A stretch of 64,000 nt of DNA from Gluconacetobacter johannae (lineage in GTDB: Bacteria > Pseudomonadota > Alphaproteobacteria > Acetobacterales > Acetobacteraceae), in contig NZ_JABEQH010000001.1 in the NCBI RefSeq assembly GCF_014174305.1, forward strand, positions 186,001-250,000. Reading direction: 5' to 3'. Shown here piece by piece: positions 18,000 to 26,628 of the stretch. The notes below the pieces were generated by a model, which searched no databases, was not told where the DNA came from, and worked only from the letters and a program-made list of their open reading frames with translations. Position 1 is the first letter of the stretch; each line of letters begins with the position of its first letter. The position numbers and the translations under genes are program-made.

Positions 18000-18848
18000 A
18001 TGACCGACCAGAGCCTCCAGAGCCGCATCGAGGCCGTGTGGGAGCGGCGCGACACGCTGTCGTCCGCGACGACCGGGGAAGATCGGGAGGTCGTCGAGGT
18101 CGCGCTGGCGGGGCTGGACGCCGGCGAATTGCGTGTCGCGGCGCCGGGCCAGGCCGGCTGGGTGGTGAACGAATGGCTGAAGAAGGCGGTGCTGCTGTCC
18201 TTCCGGCTGAATGACAGCCACCTGATGGCGGGTGGCGGGGCCGGTGCGCCGTCCTTCGACAAGGTGCCGCTGAAGTTCGACGGCTGGGACGAGGCGCGCT
18301 TCGGCCAGGCCGGCTTCCGCGCGGTGCCGGGCGCCATCGTCCGCCGCTCGGCCTATATCGCGCCCGGCGTGGTGCTGATGCCCAGCTTCGTCAATGCCGG
18401 CGCGCGTGTCGAAAGCGGCACGATGGTCGATACCTGGGTGACGATCGGAAGCTGCGCGCAGATCGGCCGCAACTGCCATATCAGCGGCGGCGTCGGCATC
18501 GGCGGCGTGCTGGAGCCGCTGCAGGCCGCCCCGGTGGTCATCGAGGACGATTGCTTCATCGGCGCGCGTTCGGAAGTGGCCGAGGGCGTGATCGTCGAGC
18601 GGGGCAGCGTGCTGTCGATGGGGGTGTTCATCGGCGCCTCGACCAAGATCGTCGACCGTGCGACCGGCGAAGTGTTCGTAGGCCGGGTGCCGGCCTATTC
18701 GGTCGTCGTCCCCGGCACGCTGCCGCCGCGTCAGGCGACGTCGGCCGATGGCGCGCCGCTGCCCGCGCTGGCCTGCGCGGTGATCGTCAAGCGGGTGGAC
18801 GAGCGCACGCGGTCCAAGACCTCGATCAACGAATTGCTGCGGGATTGA
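18000..18848 (+). CDS. dapD: 2,3,4,5-tetrahydropyridine-2,6-dicarboxylate N-succinyltransferase
   Basis: Succinylates tetrahydrodipicolinate in the succinylase branch of lysine/diaminopimelate synthesis. The 282-residue protein has an N-terminal helical domain with FRLND, then a left-handed beta-helix containing [38 protein letters not shown] and [15 protein letters not shown] at 18000 follows CCAGGAT; an in-frame ATG at 17940 would add 20 residues with no similarity. dapE follows 11 bases downstream. Confidence 0.95.
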   Translation: MTDQSLQSRIEAVWERRDTLSSATTGEDREVVEVALAGLDAGELRVAAPGQAGWVVNEWLKKAVLLSFRLNDSHLMAGGGAGAPSFDKVPLKFDGWDEARFGQAGFRAVPGAIVRRSAYIAPGVVLMPSFVNAGARVESGTMVDTWVTIGSCAQIGRNCHISGGVGIGGVLEPLQAAPVVIEDDCFIGARSEVAEGVIVERGSVLSMGVFIGASTKIVDRATGEVFVGRVPAYSVVVPGTLPPRQATSADGAPLPALACAVIVKRVDERTRSKTSINELLRD

Positions 18849-18859
18849 CCGGACCGGCG

Positions 18860-20005
18860 ATGCAGCGGCGCACGTCCGCCACCCTGCCGCTGGCGCGCGA
18901 CCTGATTCGCGCGCCGTCGGTCACGCCGGACGATGGCGGAGCGATCGGGGTCCTGGCCACGGCCCTGCGGGGACTGGGCTTCGACATCGTCGATCTGCCC
19001 TTCGGCGAGGGGGCCGCGCGCACGCCCAATTTGTTTGCCCGGCTGGGCCGGGGCGGCCCGCATCTGTGTTTCGCGGGCCATACCGATGTCGTCCCGGCGG
19101 GCGAGCAGGGCTGGACCACCGGCCCGTTCGATGCGGCGATCCGCGACGGTCGGCTGTACGGCCGGGGGGCCTGCGACATGAAGGGCGGAATCGCCGCCTT
19201 CGTGGGCGCGATCGACCGCTATCTGTCCGGCGGGCGGGCGCTTGCGGGGTCGATCAGCCTTCTGATTACCGGCGACGAGGAAGGCCCCGCCACCAACGGC
19301 ACCGTGCGGGTGCTGGAATGGATGCGCGACAATGGCCAGATTCCCGATTTCTGTCTGGTGGGCGAACCCACCAATCCGGAACATCTGGGCGACGTCATCA
19401 AGATCGGGCGTCGTGGCAGCCTGAATGCCCACATCGTCGTGCCCGGCATTCAGGGGCATGTGGCGTATCCCCATCGTGCGGACAATCCGGTCCATCGCCT
19501 GCTGGCGATCCTGGGGGAACTGACGGCCGCGCCGCTGGACAGCGGCACCGACTGGTTCGAGGCGTCCAGCCTGCAGGTCACCAGCATCGACGTCGGCAAC
19601 CCCGCCACCAACGTGATTCCGGGGCGGGCGGAGGCGCGGCTGAACGTCCGGTTCAACGACCTGCACACCGGGCAGGGGCTGGCGGAGTGGATCGCATCCG
19701 TCTGCCGCACCCATGCCCCGGCGGCCGAGGCGGATGTCCGGATCAGCGGCGAGGCCTTCCTGACGCAGCCCACCGCCGAGGTCGAAAAGCTGGTCGCGGC
19801 GATCCGCGCGGTAACGGGGCGGGAACCGCGGCTGGATACCGGGGGGGGAACCTCCGACGCCCGGTTCATCAGCCGCTATTGCCCGGTTGCGGAATTCGGC
19901 CTGGTGGGCGCCAGCATGCACAAGGTCGACGAACATGCGTCCGTCGCCGACCTTGAGGAACTGACGGACATCTATGCGTCCTTTCTTGAAAGGCTGATGG
20001 GATAA
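18860..20005 (+). CDS. dapE: Succinyl-diaminopimelate desuccinylase
   Basis: Zinc-dependent M20 hydrolase that removes succinate from N-succinyl-LL-diaminopimelate, giving LL-DAP for peptidoglycan and lysine. The 381-residue protein has FAGHTDVVPAG (metal His/Asp), GRGACDMKGGIAAF (bridging Asp), GDEEGPATNGT (catalytic Glu pair), a dimerisation lid in the middle, and the C-terminal metal His in GASMHKVDEHAS. The ATG at 18860 lies 11 bases after dapD. The stop overlaps the next ATG (TAATG). Confidence 0.95.
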   Translation: MQRRTSATLPLARDLIRAPSVTPDDGGAIGVLATALRGLGFDIVDLPFGEGAARTPNLFARLGRGGPHLCFAGHTDVVPAGEQGWTTGPFDAAIRDGRLYGRGACDMKGGIAAFVGAIDRYLSGGRALAGSISLLITGDEEGPATNGTVRVLEWMRDNGQIPDFCLVGEPTNPEHLGDVIKIGRRGSLNAHIVVPGIQGHVAYPHRADNPVHRLLAILGELTAAPLDSGTDWFEASSLQVTSIDVGNPATNVIPGRAEARLNVRFNDLHTGQGLAEWIASVCRTHAPAAEADVRISGEAFLTQPTAEVEKLVAAIRAVTGREPRLDTGGGTSDARFISRYCPVAEFGLVGASMHKVDEHASVADLEELTDIYASFLERLMG

Positions 20006-20640
20006 TGCAGGGACGCAGATTGCCGCAGGGGTCGCTGCCCGGCGGGGCCGGCAACATCTTTCGGGGCATGTTGCTTCTGGGCCGCGGGCGACGCGACGGG
20101 ATGGGCTGCTTCGGCGCGACGCCGGACGCCGTTCTGACGGCCCTGGCGCCACGAATCGCCCTGTGGCTGGTGGGCGGCCTGCTGACCATCGCCCAGGCCC
20201 CTGGCGGGCTGAGCGGCACCAAGGTCGTGTTTTCGCTCTGCCTGGTCCTGGCGCCGGCCGTCGTGACCCATCTTCTGGCGCGGCTGTGGGGGCGCGAAGC
20301 CCTGTGGCCGCGATATATGACGGCGGCGCTGTGGTGCGACTGGCTGGTGCTGTTCGTCATGCTGGGCTCGGTCGCCCTGCTGGCCGTTGTCCTGCCTTCG
20401 GGCACGAATACGCTGAAGGCGGTGCTGCTGCTGAATGGCGTCGTGCTGGGGTACAACCTGTGGCTGACATGGTTCGTGGCGCGGGTCGGGCTGGCGCTGG
20501 GGGTGTGGCGCGCGATTGTCGTCGTGATCGCCGTGGCGTCGGCCGTTCTGGGCCTGGGCGAACTGTCGGCCCTGCTGCCGCCGCATTACGCGCCCTGGCA
20601 GGATTTCCTGGCCCTGCCGACCAGCCATGGGGTGGGATAA
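20005..20640 (+). CDS. Hypothetical integral membrane protein
   Basis: A 211-residue protein whose ATG shares one base with the dapE stop, so it is probably translationally coupled. The first 45 residues are Gly/Arg-rich and cytoplasmic-looking; about five hydrophobic stretches follow (roughly residues 50-65, 75-93, 108-133, 138-160 and 167-190). I recognise no catalytic motif. The stop is 14 bases before the convergent truA end. Its position as the last gene of the dap run is the only functional hint. Confidence 0.72.
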   Translation: MQGRRLPQGSLPGGAGNIFRGMLLLGRGRRDGMGCFGATPDAVLTALAPRIALWLVGGLLTIAQAPGGLSGTKVVFSLCLVLAPAVVTHLLARLWGREALWPRYMTAALWCDWLVLFVMLGSVALLAVVLPSGTNTLKAVLLLNGVVLGYNLWLTWFVARVGLALGVWRAIVVVIAVASAVLGLGELSALLPPHYAPWQDFLALPTSHGVG

Positions 20641-20654
20641 GGGCCGGCCGCCGT

Positions 20655-21440
20655 TCAGGTGACGAACGGATCGGGGTCGTAGCCGACCGCCGTCAGGTAG
20701 AGCCCGTCGGGCGGCGAGGTCGGTCCGGCGGCCCGGCGGTCGCAGGCGGCCAGCGCCTCGCCGACGCGTGCGGGTGGCCAGCGGCCTTCGCCCACCAGCT
20801 TCAGCGTGCCTACCATGTTGCGGACCTGATGGTGCAGGAACGACCGCGCCTCGGCGACGATGATGATGTCCTCGCCCGATCGCGACACGTCCAGGCGGTC
20901 CAGCGTACGTAGGGGGCTCTTGGCCTGGCAGGCGCTGGCGCGGAAGGACGTGAAATCGTGCCGTCCCAGCAGATATCGGGCTGCGTGGCCCATCGCCTCG
21001 GCGTCCAGGGGGCGCTTGACCAGCCACACCCGTCCGTCATCCAGCGCAGGCGGGCTGCGGCGGTTCAGGATCCGGTAGCGATAGGCGCGGCGGATGGCCG
21101 AAAACCGGGCGTTCCATGACAGATCGACCGAACGGGCGTCGAGCACCACCACCGGGTGCGGCTTCATGTGGAAATTCAGCGCGTCGCGCACGACGGAGGC
21201 GTTCAGCCTCACTTCGGCCGGAAAATCCAGATGTGCGACCTGGCCGGTCGCATGCACGCCGGCGTCGGTCCGGCCGGCGGTGATGCTGGCGACCGTGCGG
21301 CCGGACGCCAGGCGGGATGCGGCTTCTTCCAGCACCTGCTGGACCGACAGGCCGGTCGTCTGCCGCTGCCAGCCGACGAAGTCCCGCCCGTCATATTCGA
21401 TGCGTACGGCCCAGCGCTGGAGGGGGGCGGGGTCGGTCAC
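20655..21440 (-). CDS. truA: tRNA pseudouridine(38-40) synthase TruA
   Basis: Converts uridines 38-40 of the tRNA anticodon arm to pseudouridine. The 261-residue product has [15 protein letters not shown] near the N terminus, the catalytic-Asp motif [17 protein letters not shown], and [12 protein letters not shown]-like [11 protein letters not shown] near the C terminus. GTG at 21440 is chosen because it overlaps the fmt stop by four bases (GTGA) and starts at the family N terminus; the open frame extends much further upstream inside fmt. Confidence 0.94.
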   Translation of the reverse strand: MTDPAPLQRWAVRIEYDGRDFVGWQRQTTGLSVQQVLEEAASRLASGRTVASITAGRTDAGVHATGQVAHLDFPAEVRLNASVVRDALNFHMKPHPVVVLDARSVDLSWNARFSAIRRAYRYRILNRRSPPALDDGRVWLVKRPLDAEAMGHAARYLLGRHDFTSFRASACQAKSPLRTLDRLDVSRSGEDIIIVAEARSFLHHQVRNMVGTLKLVGEGRWPPARVGEALAACDRRAAGPTSPPDGLYLTAVGYDPDPFVT

Positions 21441-22360
21441 GTGCCCAGCCGCGTGCCCGGGGGAACGGGCTGGCCGCGCAGGAAGGCGTCCGCGTCCATC
21501 ATGCCGCGACCGGGGCGCTGGAGGCGCGTGATCCGTAGCGCGCCCCGCCCGCAGGCGATCGTCAGTTCGTTGTCGAGCACAGTGCCGGGATGAGTGCCCG
21601 GCGGGACTGTGGCGCCGGCGAGCCCGGCGGCCCCGATTTTCAGAACGATGCCGTCCACCGTCGTGAAGCTGCCGGGCCACGGGGTCATGGCGCGGATCTG
21701 GCGGTCGATCGCGGCGGCGTCATGCCCCCAGTCGATGCGGCCGTCCTCGCGCGTCAGGCGGGCCGCGTAGGTCACGCCGCCCTCGGGTTGGGGGCGGGGG
21801 ACGAGCGACGGATCGGCCAGCGCCGACACGACCAGCCTGGCCCCCATCGCCGCCAGGTCGTCATGCAGGCTGGTCGCCGTCGTGCGTCCGGTCAGGGCGA
21901 TGCGGTCGGACAGCAGCATGGCGCCGGTATCCAGGCCCTCGTCCATCTGCATGATGGTCACGCCGCTTTCGCCGTCGCCGGCCAGGATGGCGGCCTGGAT
22001 CGGCGCCGCGCCCCGCCAGCGCGGCAACAGGCTTGCGTGGATGTTCAGGCATCCGCGACGGGGGGTGTCCAGCATCGCGGCGGGCAGGATCAGCCCATAG
22101 GCCGCGACGATCGCCGCATCGAGTTCCAGCGAGCGGAAGATGTCATGTTCGGCGACATTGGTACGCAGGCGGGCGGGGGTGCGTACCGGCAGGCCCAGCG
22201 CCTCGGCCGCCGTCTGGACCGGCGAGGGCCGCAGCGCCTGGCCGCGCCCGGCCGGCCGGGGCGGCTGGCTGTAGACGGCCACGATCTCGTGCCCCGCCGC
22301 ATGCAGGGCGTGCAGGGCGGGAACGGCGAAATCCGGTGTTCCCATGAAGGCCAGACGCAT
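21437..22360 (-). CDS. fmt: Methionyl-tRNA formyltransferase
   Basis: Formylates initiator Met-tRNA. The 307-residue protein shows [15 protein letters not shown], the folate-site region with AAYGLILP and [17 protein letters not shown] (catalytic Asn/His), and an MDEGLDTG block, plus the C-terminal tRNA-binding domain. The ATG at 22360 has AGGAA at good spacing; an ATG at 22369 is possible but places the same AGGA too close. It is preceded by def and followed by truA with a 4-base overlap. Confidence 0.94.
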   Translation of the reverse strand: MRLAFMGTPDFAVPALHALHAAGHEIVAVYSQPPRPAGRGQALRPSPVQTAAEALGLPVRTPARLRTNVAEHDIFRSLELDAAIVAAYGLILPAAMLDTPRRGCLNIHASLLPRWRGAAPIQAAILAGDGESGVTIMQMDEGLDTGAMLLSDRIALTGRTTATSLHDDLAAMGARLVVSALADPSLVPRPQPEGGVTYAARLTREDGRIDWGHDAAAIDRQIRAMTPWPGSFTTVDGIVLKIGAAGLAGATVPPGTHPGTVLDNELTIACGRGALRITRLQRPGRGMMDADAFLRGQPVPPGTRLGT

Positions 22361-22376
22361 GCGTACCATTCCTGCC

Positions 22377-22916
22377 TCAGCGTTTCTGCCGCTGTTCCTT
22401 GGCCAGGCGCCGCATAATCATGTTGCGCTTGAGGGTGGAGAGGTGATCGACGAAGAGGATACCGTCCAGATGGTCGATCTCGTGCTGGATGCAGGTGGCC
22501 AGCAACCCGTCCGCCTCGATTTCCTGTTCGGCGCCGTCGGGCGTGCGAAAGCGGACGCGCACCTTTTCCGGCCGGATGACGTCCGCATACTGGTTCGGCA
22601 GCGACAGGCACCCTTCCTCGCGCGACGACAGGCTCTCGGACTCCTCGACGATCTCGGGGTTAATCAGCACCATCGGGTCGCGCTGCTCGTTCTCGCCCAG
22701 GTCGACGATGGCGAAGCGCAGCCCCAGGCCGACCTGCGGCGCGGCCAGGCCGATGCCCGGCGCCTGGTACATGGCGGAGAACATGCGCGGCAGGATGTCG
22801 CGCAGGGTGGCGGTGTCCTCCGGCCGGACCAGGCGCGCCGTCTGGCGCAGGATCGCCTGGGGCGCGACGAGGATGGGCATCGGAACGGCGGCGGCGATGG
22901 CATCACGATCAATCAT
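22377..22916 (-). CDS. def: Peptide deformylase
   Basis: Removes the formyl group from nascent N-terminal fMet. All three family motifs are intact in the 179-residue protein: [17 protein letters not shown] (metal Cys) and QHEIDHLDG (metal His pair and catalytic Glu). It is first in the minus-strand def-fmt-truA operon, so formylation and deformylation genes are co-transcribed. It is transcribed divergently from hsp20. Confidence 0.95.
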   Translation of the reverse strand: MIDRDAIAAAVPMPILVAPQAILRQTARLVRPEDTATLRDILPRMFSAMYQAPGIGLAAPQVGLGLRFAIVDLGENEQRDPMVLINPEIVEESESLSSREEGCLSLPNQYADVIRPEKVRVRFRTPDGAEQEIEADGLLATCIQHEIDHLDGILFVDHLSTLKRNMIMRRLAKEQRQKR

Positions 22917-22990
22917 GCAGGCGATGTAGCGACAGCATCACGCCTGCGCCAGTCCGCAGGTGCGGGAAAATGGCGCGGCGGACGCCATCC

Positions 22991-23018
22991 CTTGCGAAAA
23001 CGACATGGCCTCCCATAT
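22991..23018 (+). promoter_or_regulatory. Sigma-32 (RpoH)-type heat-shock promoter of hsp20
   Basis: CTTGCGA (22991-22997), a 14-base spacer and CCCATAT (23012-23018) match the heat-shock promoter pattern (CTTGAAA, then CCCATnT) closely, including the preceding CC. It lies in the 165-base divergent region between def and the small heat-shock protein gene and points at the latter. The predicted leader is about 55 bases. Confidence 0.65.
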
Positions 23019-23081
23019 CATCGTGCATGCGGGCGCCATGACGGGTCCGCATGATTGTCTCGCTCGGTTGAGGAGGCCTGC

Positions 23082-23570
23082 GTGTCGGGAAGACTTTTTA
23101 CATCCCCCATGTTTCTTGGTTTCGACCATCTGGAACAAATGTTGGAACGTGCATCCAAAGGAACGTCTGACGGCTATCCGCCCTACAATATCGAACAGAT
23201 CAGCCCGACGGCGCTGCGGATCACGCTGGCGGTGGCGGGTTTCGTGATGGACGATCTGCAGATCACCCAGGAAGACAACCAGTTGGTGATCCGGGGACGG
23301 CAGACCGACGATTCCCAGGGTCGGATCTTCCTGCATCGCGGCATCGCCGCCCGCCAGTTCCAGAAGGCTTTCGTGCTGGCCGAGGGAATCGAGGTCGGCG
23401 GCGCGTGGCTTGATAATGGGCTGCTCCATATTGACCTTCTGCGTCCCGAACCCGAAGTGCGGGTCCGGCGGATCGAGATCACGCAGGGACGGGGCGGTGT
23501 GGGCGTCGGCGAAATCGGCGCGCCCAAGCCGCGTGCCCCACGTGTCGTGCGCGTGATCGAGGAAGAATGA
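23082..23570 (+). CDS. Small heat-shock protein, Hsp20/alpha-crystallin family
   Basis: ATP-independent chaperone that holds unfolding proteins. The 162-residue product has an N-terminal segment typical of alphaproteobacterial IbpA/HspA proteins (FLGFDHLEQML), an alpha-crystallin domain from about residue 32 (YPPYNIEQ, ALRITLAVAGF, FLHRGIAARQFQKAFVL) and an Arg/Pro-rich tail. GTG at 23082 is preferred because GAGGAGG lies 5 bases upstream; the frame is open to a TTG at 23055. It is preceded by a sigma-32-like promoter and followed by a DUF1150 gene, a pairing seen in many alphaproteobacteria. Confidence 0.9.
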   Translation: MSGRLFTSPMFLGFDHLEQMLERASKGTSDGYPPYNIEQISPTALRITLAVAGFVMDDLQITQEDNQLVIRGRQTDDSQGRIFLHRGIAARQFQKAFVLAEGIEVGGAWLDNGLLHIDLLRPEPEVRVRRIEITQGRGGVGVGEIGAPKPRAPRVVRVIEEE

Positions 23571-23667
23571 CCGAGCTGAATGACCGACCGGTCGCGCGGC
23601 GTCGCGGCCATAACGGGACGGGGGCATCGCCTCATGGCGGGATGGTCCGGTCCGGAGGTTCCAAATC

Positions 23668-23931
23668 ATGAGAATTACGACCCAGAACGGCCGGGTGGTG
23701 CTTCAGCCGGATCAGGCGCAGCTTCCCGGCGACGTCCGCCACCTGACGGATACCCAGCTTCTGTCACTTGGCGTATCGCGGGTGGCCTATATCAAGGCCG
23801 TGGTGATCGAAGGCCAGGATGTCTTCGCCATCCATGCCGCCGACGGCACGCCGATGGCCCTGACCGACGATCAGGACACGGCGATCGAAGCGATCCTGCA
23901 ACATGAAATGGTGCCGGCCCTGGTGCACTGA
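23668..23931 (+). CDS. DUF1150 family protein
   Basis: An 87-residue protein with the DUF1150 core LGVSRVAYIKAVVIEG followed by VFAIHAADGTPMAL. Its biochemical function is unknown. The family is repeatedly found beside small heat-shock genes in alphaproteobacteria, as here, 97 bases downstream of hsp20. GGAGG lies 9 bases before the ATG. A strong hairpin follows the stop. Confidence 0.85.
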   Translation: MRITTQNGRVVLQPDQAQLPGDVRHLTDTQLLSLGVSRVAYIKAVVIEGQDVFAIHAADGTPMALTDDQDTAIEAILQHEMVPALVH

Positions 23932-23942
23932 CCGGTCTGGTG

Positions 23943-23968
23943 GCCCCGGGGGCTAAATCCCCCGGGGC
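23943..23968 (+). terminator. GC-rich hairpin between convergent genes
   Basis: A perfect 10-bp stem GCCCCGGGGG / CCCCCGGGGC with the 6-base loop CTAAAT, 12 bases after the DUF1150 stop and 26 bases before the end of the converging hpf gene. There is no clear U-run, but the symmetry and position suggest a bidirectional terminator. Confidence 0.55.
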
Positions 23969-23993
23969 GCCGGCCTGACGGGTTCCGTCGGCT

Positions 23994-24581
23994 TCAGGCG
24001 GGGCTGGGGTCCAGCCACCCGATATTGCCGTCCTCGCGCCGGTAGATGACGTTGATCTGGTCGCTGGTGCTGTTGCGGAACATCAGCAGCGTGCAGGCTG
24101 CCAGATCCAGGCGCATGACGGCCTCGCTGACGCTCAGTGTCGCGATTTCGGCGACCCGTTCCGCGACGATGGTCGCGTGGGGGCCGGTTTCCTCGGCCGC
24201 GGCGCCATTCTGCACCGGTCCCGTATCGGCGGGACGCAGGATGTAGTTGCGACCGACTTCGGGCGATTTCCGCCGGGGAAGCGCGCGCAGATGGTCGTTC
24301 ACCCGGCCGCGATAGCGCCGCAGCCGGCGGGCCATGTGCTCGGCGGCGTCATCGAATGCGCCATGGGCGTCGTTGGCCTCGCCTTCGCCGCGCAGGGTCA
24401 GCCCCGGCGCGGCGTGAAGATTGATGTCGCAGGTGAAAAACGATCGGGCGCGGCTGAACGTGACCTGGGCATCCAGCGCCCGGCCGAAATATTTGTCGGC
24501 AAGATGGTCGAGATGGGCAGTGACCCTGTGCTTCAAGGCGTCGGAGAGGTCGATCTGCTTTCCAGCGACACTGATCTGCAT
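23994..24581 (-). CDS. hpf: Ribosome hibernation promoting factor, long form
   Basis: Binds the 30S decoding region and dimerises 70S ribosomes during stationary phase. The 195-residue product has the N-terminal HPF/RaiA domain (MQISVAGKQIDLSDAL, FTCDINLHAAPG, DAAEHMARRLRRYRGR) to about residue 110, then a linker and a C-terminal dimerisation domain (MRLDLAACTLLMFRNS, INVIYRREDGNIGWL). AAGGAG is upstream of the ATG. Its place downstream of lptB and the rpoN remnant is the usual lptB-rpoN-hpf order. ptsN, often next, is absent. Confidence 0.93.
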   Translation of the reverse strand: MQISVAGKQIDLSDALKHRVTAHLDHLADKYFGRALDAQVTFSRARSFFTCDINLHAAPGLTLRGEGEANDAHGAFDDAAEHMARRLRRYRGRVNDHLRALPRRKSPEVGRNYILRPADTGPVQNGAAAEETGPHATIVAERVAEIATLSVSEAVMRLDLAACTLLMFRNSTSDQINVIYRREDGNIGWLDPSPA

Positions 24582-24668
24582 AGTGACGTCACTCCTTGCA
24601 TGGAGGATGCCTTCAGAGCCGGGGAAGCCGGGCCGGAGGCCCGTTCTGCCGAGGCCGTCCGTCGGGCG

Positions 24669-24845
24669 TCAGGCCCTGAAAGCCTTTTCCCGTTTTCTCT
24701 GCACCGAGCTGGGTATCTTCAGTGCATCCCGGTATTTGGCCACGGTTCGCCGGGCGATGTCTATTCCTTCCTCGCGCAGCAGGTTCACGATTGCATCGTC
24801 CGACAGGATGGCCTGCCGCAGCGCCAGCCTGGGGCCGATCGCCAT
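24669..24845 (-). pseudogene. rpoN: RpoN (sigma-54) relic: C-terminal RpoN-box segment only
   Basis: The minus strand encodes 58 residues from an ATG at 24845 to TGA at 24669. LSDDAIVNLLREEGIDIARR, then TVAKYRDALKIPSSVQR, is the C-terminal DNA-binding end of sigma-54, and ARRTVAKYRD is the RpoN box (consensus ARRTVAKYRE). A normal RpoN has about 450-500 residues, so the activator-, core-binding and region I domains are gone. The gene sits exactly between lptB and hpf, its usual place. The frame is open with an ATG 11 bases after lptB, so a mini-protein could still be made, but no good ribosome-binding site is visible. Confidence 0.85.
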
Positions 24846-24856
24846 GGCGCGGGGAA

Positions 24857-25654
24857 TCAGAGGGAGAAATTTTCCCCGAGGTACACCCGCCGGACGTCCT
24901 CGTTGGCGACGATTTCCTCGGGCCGGCCCTCCATCAGGACCTGGCCGCTGTGCATGATATAGGCCCGGTCGATGACTTCCAGCGTTTCGCGCACGTTATG
25001 GTCGGTGATGAGCACGCCGATCCCGCGATCCTTGAGGTGCGACACCAGGTCGCGGATTTCGCCCACCGCGATCGGGTCAATGCCGGCCAGGGGCTCATCG
25101 AGCAGGATGTAGTGCGGCTGGCTGGCCAGGGCGCGGGCGATTTCCAGACGCCGCCGCTCGCCGCCCGACAGGGCCAGCGACGGGGCCCGGCGCAGGTGCG
25201 AGATGCCGAATTCCCCCAGCAGCCCGTCCAGCAGCGCCTCGCGCCGGTCGGGGTCGGATTCCACGACCTCCAGCGCGGCCATGATGTTCTGCTCGACATT
25301 CAGGCCGCGAAAGATGCTGGCTTCCTGCGGCAGGTAGCCGATGCCCAGCCGGGCGCGGCGATACATCGGCAATTGCGTGATGTCGGCGCCGTCCAGCGTG
25401 ATGGTGCCGGTATCCGGCTGCACCAGCCCGACGATCATGTAGAAGCTGGTGGTCTTGCCCGCGCCGTTGGGGCCGAGCAGGCCCACGGCCTCGCCCCGGT
25501 GGACCTGGAGCGACACGTTCCGGACCACCGGACGTTTCTTGTATGTCTTGCCGATTCCGCTGGCGATCAGGCCGGGCAGGGCCGGCGCCGCGCCATCGGC
25601 CTGGGCGGACAGAATGTGCGCGTCGCCGGCCAGGTCGTACGGAATGTCGTTCAT
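24857..25654 (-). CDS. lptB: LPS export ABC transporter ATP-binding protein LptB
   Basis: ATPase of the LptB2FGC transporter that pulls lipopolysaccharide out of the inner membrane. The 265-residue protein has Walker A GPNGAGKTT, Q-loop LPQEASIF, signature LSGGERRRLEIARAL, Walker B YILLDEPLAGIDP and the switch His in ITDHNVRETL. An N-terminal extension of about 28 residues precedes the ABC domain. Its ATG overlaps the lptA stop by 4 bases. It is last of lptC-lptA-lptB. Confidence 0.96.
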   Translation of the reverse strand: MNDIPYDLAGDAHILSAQADGAAPALPGLIASGIGKTYKKRPVVRNVSLQVHRGEAVGLLGPNGAGKTTSFYMIVGLVQPDTGTITLDGADITQLPMYRRARLGIGYLPQEASIFRGLNVEQNIMAALEVVESDPDRREALLDGLLGEFGISHLRRAPSLALSGGERRRLEIARALASQPHYILLDEPLAGIDPIAVGEIRDLVSHLKDRGIGVLITDHNVRETLEVIDRAYIMHSGQVLMEGRPEEIVANEDVRRVYLGENFSL

Positions 25655-26628
25655 CGGCCCGGCCCGCCGGTGCTGCCGGCCTCGTTGGGGACGACCAGGC
25701 CGCTGACACGCCCGCCGGGCCGTTCGGTCATCGTGGCGATTCCGGTATGCATGTTCACGATTGCCGCGGCTCCGTTGATCTGGTTCTGGCCCCGCGTGAT
25801 GTGGACATTGCCGACAATCCGCGCAATCCCGGTGTCGGGCACGTAGACGCCCCGGTCCCCGGTCACCGTCTCGGTCTGGGTGCGGACGAAGACGTGGCCG
25901 AATGCGTTTACTTTTTCCAGCTTCCCCGATCTGGTCAATGGGTCCGATCCGGGTTTCGCAGGGGCGGCGGCCGGCGCCCCCGGCTTCGCCGGCTGGGATG
26001 GCGCGCTGTAGCCGACCAGCACGTCCGCCCTGATCTGCCGTCCGTCATTGGTGGTGACCAGCGCATCCCCGCGCCCGACCGACATGCGGGTCTGGGAATA
26101 ATATTCCATCGAATCCCGCGCGGTCAGCACATCCTGGGGCGTGGTCAGTTTCAGGGCCTTCCCCGTCATGACAAGGACCGCCTGGTCGATGTCGTAGATC
26201 GCCTTGTCGCCCCAGGCCTGGTCGGTGTCGGTGAAGACGTGGACATGGCCGACGGCCATCAGCCGATAGACTTCGTTCGATCCGGAATCGGCGCCGCCCG
26301 CTTCCTGGTTGCCCGGTCCGGGCGTGCCGGCGGCCGGGGCGGGCGGGGGCGTCGTGGCCCCAGGCGCGGGGGCGGCGGCCTTCTTGCGGTAGAAGGCGAT
26401 CAGCCGGTCCCCTGTCACGGTAACGTTACCCCGGACGGCCTGCGCCCGGTCGTAGGCCGTCACGGTCTGGGCCTTCTGGTCCCAGTCGAATCCCCCGGCG
26501 GCGGTCACCGTGATCTGCCCGCCGTGCGACAGGTCGATCGCCTGGGCCCGCGCCGGACCGGCCGGCAGGGCGCAGGCCACGAGGCCGCCGAGCACGAACA
26601 CGGCGGCGACCTTGAGGTGGGCGGTCAT
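25651..26628 (-). CDS. lptA: LPS transport periplasmic protein LptA
   Basis: Periplasmic bridge protein that carries LPS from LptC to LptD. The 325-residue sequence has a signal peptide ending PARAQA, then an OstA-type beta-jellyroll (ITVTAAGGFDWDQKAQTVTAY, ending with GDRGVYVPDTG and GNVHITRGQNQING). The middle carries two Ala/Pro/Gly-rich insertions (about residues 85-110 and 205-225) that make it nearly twice the length of E. coli LptA. It overlaps lptC and lptB by 4 bases each. Confidence 0.88.
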   Translation of the reverse strand: MTAHLKVAAVFVLGGLVACALPAGPARAQAIDLSHGGQITVTAAGGFDWDQKAQTVTAYDRAQAVRGNVTVTGDRLIAFYRKKAAAPAPGATTPPPAPAAGTPGPGNQEAGGADSGSNEVYRLMAVGHVHVFTDTDQAWGDKAIYDIDQAVLVMTGKALKLTTPQDVLTARDSMEYYSQTRMSVGRGDALVTTNDGRQIRADVLVGYSAPSQPAKPGAPAAAPAKPGSDPLTRSGKLEKVNAFGHVFVRTQTETVTGDRGVYVPDTGIARIVGNVHITRGQNQINGAAAIVNMHTGIATMTERPGGRVSGLVVPNEAGSTGGPGR

